64,000 nt of DNA from the NCBI GenBank assembly GCA_016165875.1, contig JABBOT010000007.1, positions 10,814,216-10,878,215 on the forward strand, written 5' to 3'. Of this stretch, positions 58,801-64,000 are shown in pieces (position 1 is the stretch's first letter; every line of letters starts with the position of its first letter). The DNA is from Acanthopleura granulata. Lineage: Eukaryota > Mollusca > Polyplacophora > Chitonida > Chitonidae. Under the pieces are notes generated by a model. The model saw nothing but the letters and a program-made list of their open reading frames with translations. It was not told the origin of the DNA and did no database searches. The position numbers were made by a program, and so were the translations under genes.

Positions 58801-59889
58801 TTAGTGGTAATAATTAAGCAATTGAGAGGCCTTGTGCAGTTGTTAAGGCACCTTAAGGAGAAGACTGGGGAAGTATAACGCAAACTGAAGTGAAAAGGGT
58901 AAGGTTTGAAGATTTAAGAAACACTGTGTGATAATTATTTAGGCGTTCTCTGAGAAACATTTATTCACCAACTCATATAGCTGTGAGAAGATGCTGACAT
59001 TTTTATCAACCAGATGATGGCTGATTGACATGTGCTATTTGTGCAGTCAACATGTGTATTCTGGCATCTTGCCAGCTCTTTGTTCTTGTCTTTTCACTGA
59101 CAAAACAAGGGACAATAGCGAGTTGAATTAGCATTTTGCATTTCTTGAATTATTCTCTTGTAAAGTACTGTATACTCAGTGTGCCCCATAAACATCATCA
59201 CTGAGGCATGAATGAACAGTAGGCTACATACCTATGGCCTTAATTCGTTTCGACGTGAAAGGTTCCCCATTACTATGTGTAAACATAACTTGCCTCATAC
59301 TGGTTGTGAATTTTCATCTTGATAAACATTTGTCTCTTTATTAGCAGGGGCTTTTCAAGCCAGTTTCCTTTATAGAAACTCTGTTTGAACAAATCAGAAA
59401 AGTCAGTATCTTTTATTCAGCAGTGTATCAAAGACTCATAAAAACTCAATACCAAATTTGCCTAAAACTCAGTTTTCTGACAGAAGGTGTCTAGAAAACC
59501 CTGTGATTAGCTGGTAAAGATCGTATACACGAGGCATATTATATATTTCTTTTAAAACTGAGTGCCTGTTGTGGTAAACTGGTGCTAACATCATCGTCAA
59601 GTCTGAGGATTGAAGTACCTCAGTGCCAACTGAATGCTCAGAAGTCTTATGCTAGAGTTGTCTTCCTTGCTGTTTTCAGATCACTGCCCCAGGGGTGTGG
59701 TTATCCAGCAGAGAAGATGTCTACCTCGGAGTGTCGATGTTCGGCCAGCATCGCCGCACCAAACTCCTCAGGGCCATGTTTCCGCTCTTCATCCATGAAA
59801 AACTCAGGTTTGAAAAGGTACAAGTACACAACAGTTTGAAAACATGATAGCAGACAGTGGAAAGACATTGGTAGTGATAGGGAAATTGC

Positions 59890-59922
<33 letters not shown>

Positions 59923-62900
59923 GGTGTAAAGGTAACCAACACTTATAGTGCAAACAACATACAAAATCAGTAGACTCTTCAGCTTCACTGGTACGTTAGA
60001 AAGTGTAATAAATGTGTGCATCACGAATATTTAAACCTTTTTAAAAATTTAGGTAATTCCAGGGGGCAAGTTTGGTTCGGCAATAATTTTATTTCTGATC
60101 GTAATATTTATATTTTGCTTTGATATAATTTAAGGTACATGTATTTGTAGAAATTTACTTGTGCTATAGATGCTAAGTTTGTGTGTATCCAGGTGGATAC
60201 ATGGGGTTGGTGACTTTCAAATTACATAACCCCAAGCTTTGGTGGGAGTTGTGAAGGAATAAATGCTGGCTATCCTGACCCCTGACCAACCTTTTCTCTG
60301 TTTTGGAATGGCCCGAACAGTATTTTTCCACTGCCAGAAGAACAGGCTCATATGGGGGCCCTGACTACATGCTGATAGGGAGGAGCTGAGATAAAAAGGG
60401 GTGCTGTTGGGGATTCTAAGATAATTGAATTTGAAATAAAAATCTTCCGTTTTTGGGTTTGTTATTGCAATATTTAAGAACTACGGTAAATGAATCAGTT
60501 TCACCTTTTTAATATAGTTCTTGACCCTCAGAGGTAAATACCTGCCCACTACTGAACTGATTTAATTCATGAACAGTAAATCGGTTTAGATTCAATCAGA
60601 AATATCTAACAGCTCACGGCATCATGTGTAAAACCCATGCATGTGTTGCCCTGTGAATTGCTGTACTTCAAGTCAACAACAACACTGTAATTTCAAAGAT
60701 CCCGTTGGTACGAAAACATCACACTGCAGTGTGTGTCTACAAGTGGGATTAAATGGTCCCTACATGGCTATAATGACACAACTGGATTGACTCGCTTCTA
60801 CCGGCCGACCATAAGGTTGCTAAACATAGATGGTTAGGTGTTTAGCATTACATGTTGAATTAATGGTTGGGCTCAGATGAGGATAGTGACAGGCCTCTGT
60901 GAGGGCGGCCTGTGTTTGAAAACTGTAGGTGGAGGGAGTCTAAGACTCAAGCTGTGTTGGTAAAATTCCACAGTCTTTTTCTAACCTTAACCGTGCAAAT
61001 CATGGCTGCACGGTTCACTGCTTAATAAGCATGATAGCTGTTTCCACTGCGCATGACCGGACTTCCTTCACTGGTAGATAAACAGACCGTCATGGCTGTG
61101 TTAAAGGCATTGTAACCATAGGCAGTCACACACAGTTCAGCCCATTTCGTGCATTTTATGTGTCTGTGTGACATTTGAGACTATGCTTGGGCTCTAGGGC
61201 TGTGTCAAGTGGAAAACTCAGTGAAAAACACAGAAATATAATTAGAGCTGAGCTCTACACTGGCCTGTTGGTCTGGTCTGTAATTTTAAGAGATAGACAT
61301 GAATGGCCATGTACTTTTGTTTGTCTCTCGTAGGGCACGTTCTGCTCATGAGTAGTTATGCGCAACTTGAAGCCACTATCTGGCTTATACACTGCTTTGT
61401 GGTATGTACATGTATTTTGAGATGTCAGTGCAAGTAAACTTATCATGCATTACCTGTGTGCTTTCAGACATTCTACACAGCACTGTCACCCTCAGAGATT
61501 GTTAACTTGTTAGAAGGTAAGTACACGTAAGAATTTGTGAGGTAAAATAGTGCCAATAATGTGCAAGAGAATTTACATCAAAATCGAGACTTATTTTTTA
61601 AATCAAGTGGTTTACATCTCACAAGTTATATATCATTCCTCAGATTTTATCCTTACTTTTGAAATTTCATTATACTACATGCATTTTATCGTTTATTTTG
61701 TGTACATCTCAACTACAGATAATTAAAGTCAAAGGTGAATTTTCTCTGAGCAATAGTTATATACCTGATTTACATGATATTTCAGAGAAAAAGACTTGAT
61801 GATAGGTTTCTGTACCTAAAAAGGCTGGTTTTTGCAGGCTGATTGCTCTTACATTTATTGTTCTCTTTTTTCTTCTTCACAAATAATGGCAGATTGCTAT
61901 TCTTCATACAGGGATGAACTGTTATTCCCATCCACTTCTTCTCAAGCACCTTGTTGTGTTGGAGAACTGTTCATTCTTGTCTTCAGCTGATGATAAATCA
62001 ATGGGGGATAACTCTCAGAGGCAAAATGTTGCAAGGACCAGCAGTGTCAGTGGAATACTTAGCTTATCTCCCTTAGGTTTCCCAAGCACATTTACTTCGT
62101 GGGGTTCCTTGGTTTCTGTTGGGCTCTGACTAGTTTTCTCTACAATTATACTTGAATGCTATTGGAAAAATACCAATGATGTTTGCCAAAAGAAAAAGGG
62201 GAAGACTTTTCTCAGATATCGTGGAGATTTCTACGATTGAGTTGTTGCATTGTAATTTTTCAGATGAGCCTGTTGTATTTGAACTGGTCCAGCGATCCGA
62301 GTTCGCAGTGGGAGGTATCCGGTTGGCTAGTTTTGCTACAGACACCCAGGATTTCCTCTACCCTTACCCAAGCCTTGCCCCGTCCTACACTCCCACCGAG
62401 AGGGAGATCTTGTTGAACAGGACCGTCAACTTCCCTGTAAGTTGGGTATGTGCTAGACCTACTGATCCCACTAATATATCCCTGAACTTATTACCCCAGT
62501 AAATGTAGAGACTGGTGACATGTATGGGAAAAGATAATGCAAATACAGTGTGGTTTGTTAACTGACACACATATTTCAAATTAACCATTATGTAGTACCA
62601 TAATTTTTTACCTGGGGCCACTGTGGCCTCTGTGGCCTCTGTCACCAATGTGGTCTGTGTTAGTTCAAGTCCGGCTTATGCTGGCTTCCTCTGCCATACA
62701 TGGAAAGATCTGCCAGCAACCTGCAGATGGTTGTGGGTTTCCCACCTGGTTTCCTCCCACCATAATGCTGTGGTACAGGTGAAATATTCTTGAGGACAAA
62801 GGAAAACTCCCGTCTGTTAATAAAACTTCACATATGAAAGAACAACTTTCAGAACAGTGTCTGCACCTTTTTAATCTGATTTTTAAAAACAGAACTGTAT

Positions 62901-63783
62901 TGGTTAGGTTGGCCAGTTTCAGAGCCAGAGAAAGAATAATTTTTACCTGTGTGCACAGAATATTGCCTACAAAATATGGTTGAATAAACATCTTGCAAAC
63001 TTTCTAAAAGGTTGAAGAGTCATTTAAGTAACAATGTTTTCAGGCTTTTTTAAAATTTTTTTCTCTTTTTATTTCACATTCCACAGAATATGGATCAAGA
63101 TATTCAAGCAGTGTACCTTTGAACATTAATATAACTTTGATTTGTTGACTCCTGCCTATTTTAGGGCATCTCACCAAAAGTTGAGTTCTCCAGCAAAGCT
63201 ACCATTAGAGAATCAGTCAGTAACGAGTTTGATGCTCTTGAAGATGCCATTGAGGAGCAAAAGGTAATTAGTGGAACTTCAGTGACGTGTTCTGTATGAA
63301 ATCATAAGGAGTCCACACCAGCCCAGTATCTGCTGATGCAGAATTGGTTGCTTTTAATGCTGAAAGGCTTTTTCTTTACATTTCCATGTGGGTGCAGTTT
63401 GATGGGCACATTTTAAATGTAAATGATCATATACTTGAGTGTAGGTGTATTTGTCAGCGAGATATTTTCAAAAATTTTGAAAAAAAGTTTCAGTTTTGAA
63501 ATATAACGGTTTAGACTTCATGGTACTTGAATAAACACAGTTATCATGATTATTTTACTTCTAGCGTCAGTGGAAGTTTTACTAGAGAGTCTACTTGTAG
63601 AACACTACATCCTGTGACTGAATTTATTATGTGTATTTATTTCCACTTTCTATAATACACAAACAAGACAGATATATACACCAGGTAATGATAACATATC
63701 TATATACTTGTTTTGTAGGCGGCCTTAAAAGCCCTCCGCAGAGAAGTGAGACATTCGGAGGCGTTTACGCCCCGTAGAAGCAG
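55846..63783 (+). CDS. SPATA6: SPATA6 (spermatogenesis-associated protein 6), first six coding exons, partial
   Basis: Exons: 55846-55893, 59680-59817, 61468-61516, 62264-62436, 63165-63263, 63719-63783. All have GT..AG borders and compatible phases, giving 190 codons plus two bases; the gene continues to the right. The product begins MPRRNIRIVVDLNIHA, then ITAPGVWLSSREDVYLGVSM, FGQHRRTKLLRAMFPLF, IHEKLRFEK|TFYTALSPSE, IVNLLE, and DEPVVFELVQRS, then DTQDFLYPYPSLAPSY. This is the conserved N-terminal SPATA6 domain: CPGV-like start, L-x-x-[KR]-[ED]-D-[IV]-Y-L, [IM]-FGQ, FPL..H-[ED]-K...FEK, PS-[ED]-[IV]-V..LE, [FV]-ELVQ, and DF[ML][FY]P. In mice the protein builds the sperm head-tail connecting piece. 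After the domain a charged segment follows (EFDALEDAIEEQKAALKALR), probably helical. The start was chosen because it opens the family domain with no spare residues. Confidence 0.95.
57070..57715 (+). repeat. Dispersed repeat Y, longest copy, in SPATA6 intron 1
   Basis: It aligns over about 600 bp with 36885-37470 and in part with 30345-30600, always on the plus strand. A 77-aa frame at 57483-57716 is not kept in the other copies. Confidence 0.75.
59887..59920. repeat. TA microsatellite in SPATA6 intron 2
   Basis: A (TA)n run of about 22 bp, then TGTATATATA, 70 bp after the exon 2 donor. Confidence 0.9.
62623..62808 (+). mobile_element. SINE family I, plus strand, shortened, in SPATA6 intron 4
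   Basis: GGCCTCTG units at the start, then CACCAATGTGG, the B box (TAGTTCAAGTCCGGC), CATACATGGAAAGATCTGCC, GGTTTCCTCCCACCATAATG and GTGAAATATTCTTGAGGACA. The A-box region and tail are damaged. Confidence 0.9.
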
Positions 63784-64000
63784 GTATGGTACACTTGCAG
63801 TGGGGACGGTTTTTGTCGCTTTATTGAGTAGATGTCTTGTCATTTCCTCTTTTATCTTTTTTCTTTTTGTTCTTTTTCTTTGTCACAGCTGTAGGATTTG
63901 AAAATAATGTTGATCGAGTGTGTTGCTGAAGATAATTGAGGAATGAGATGACAAATGTGTGCTAGTCTTTGTAGAGTTATTTATTTTACCAAGCCTGTGA

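Overview
The window is animal nuclear DNA from a lophotrochozoan, most likely a bivalve or related mollusc. Genes are split by spliceosomal introns with GT..AG borders. Spacers and introns are full of tRNA-derived SINEs of the kind common in molluscs (A box, B box, tail of AAATA units), foldback elements and minisatellites. Open frames longer than about 100 codons are rare, and nothing looks bacterial. The species cannot be fixed from the sequence alone. | Layout: (1) 185-1209, plus strand: the last two coding exons of a receptor-type protein tyrosine phosphatase, followed by a long 3'UTR with AATAAA near 2644. (2) 15584-7054, minus strand: a complete seven-exon alpha-arrestin (arrestin-domain-containing protein, 383 aa) with three PSAP motifs and a C-terminal PPSY. 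Its exons join in phase throughout. (3) 15.6-30.8 kb: a gene-poor spacer with a split dispersed repeat, SINEs, a degenerate Penelope-like reverse transcriptase fragment, LINE-tail fragments with a C2H2 finger, and a 40-bp minisatellite. (4) 42055-30877, minus strand: a complete six-exon tartrate-resistant (purple) acid phosphatase, copy A, 325 aa. Its intron 4 carries a degraded LINE that is itself interrupted by a SINE. (5) 54942-46805, minus strand: a second complete six-exon tartrate-resistant acid phosphatase, copy B, 335 aa. Internal exons 3-5 have exactly the same lengths and phases as in copy A, so the two are a tandem duplication. (6) 55846 to beyond 63783, plus strand: the first six coding exons of SPATA6, arranged head to head with copy B. 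| How the genes relate: the two phosphatases form a paralogous pair of secreted or lysosomal di-iron enzymes. The upstream copy (B) has three E-boxes just before its ATG, including a CLEAR/M-box-like pair, while copy A has a TATA box instead, which suggests that the promoters have diverged. The alpha-arrestin start is preceded by a duplicated block holding two CACGTG sites. The four gene types do not form a pathway. | All exon models were read by eye from splice sites, frame continuity and family motifs. Transcript evidence would be needed to confirm ends and UTRs.
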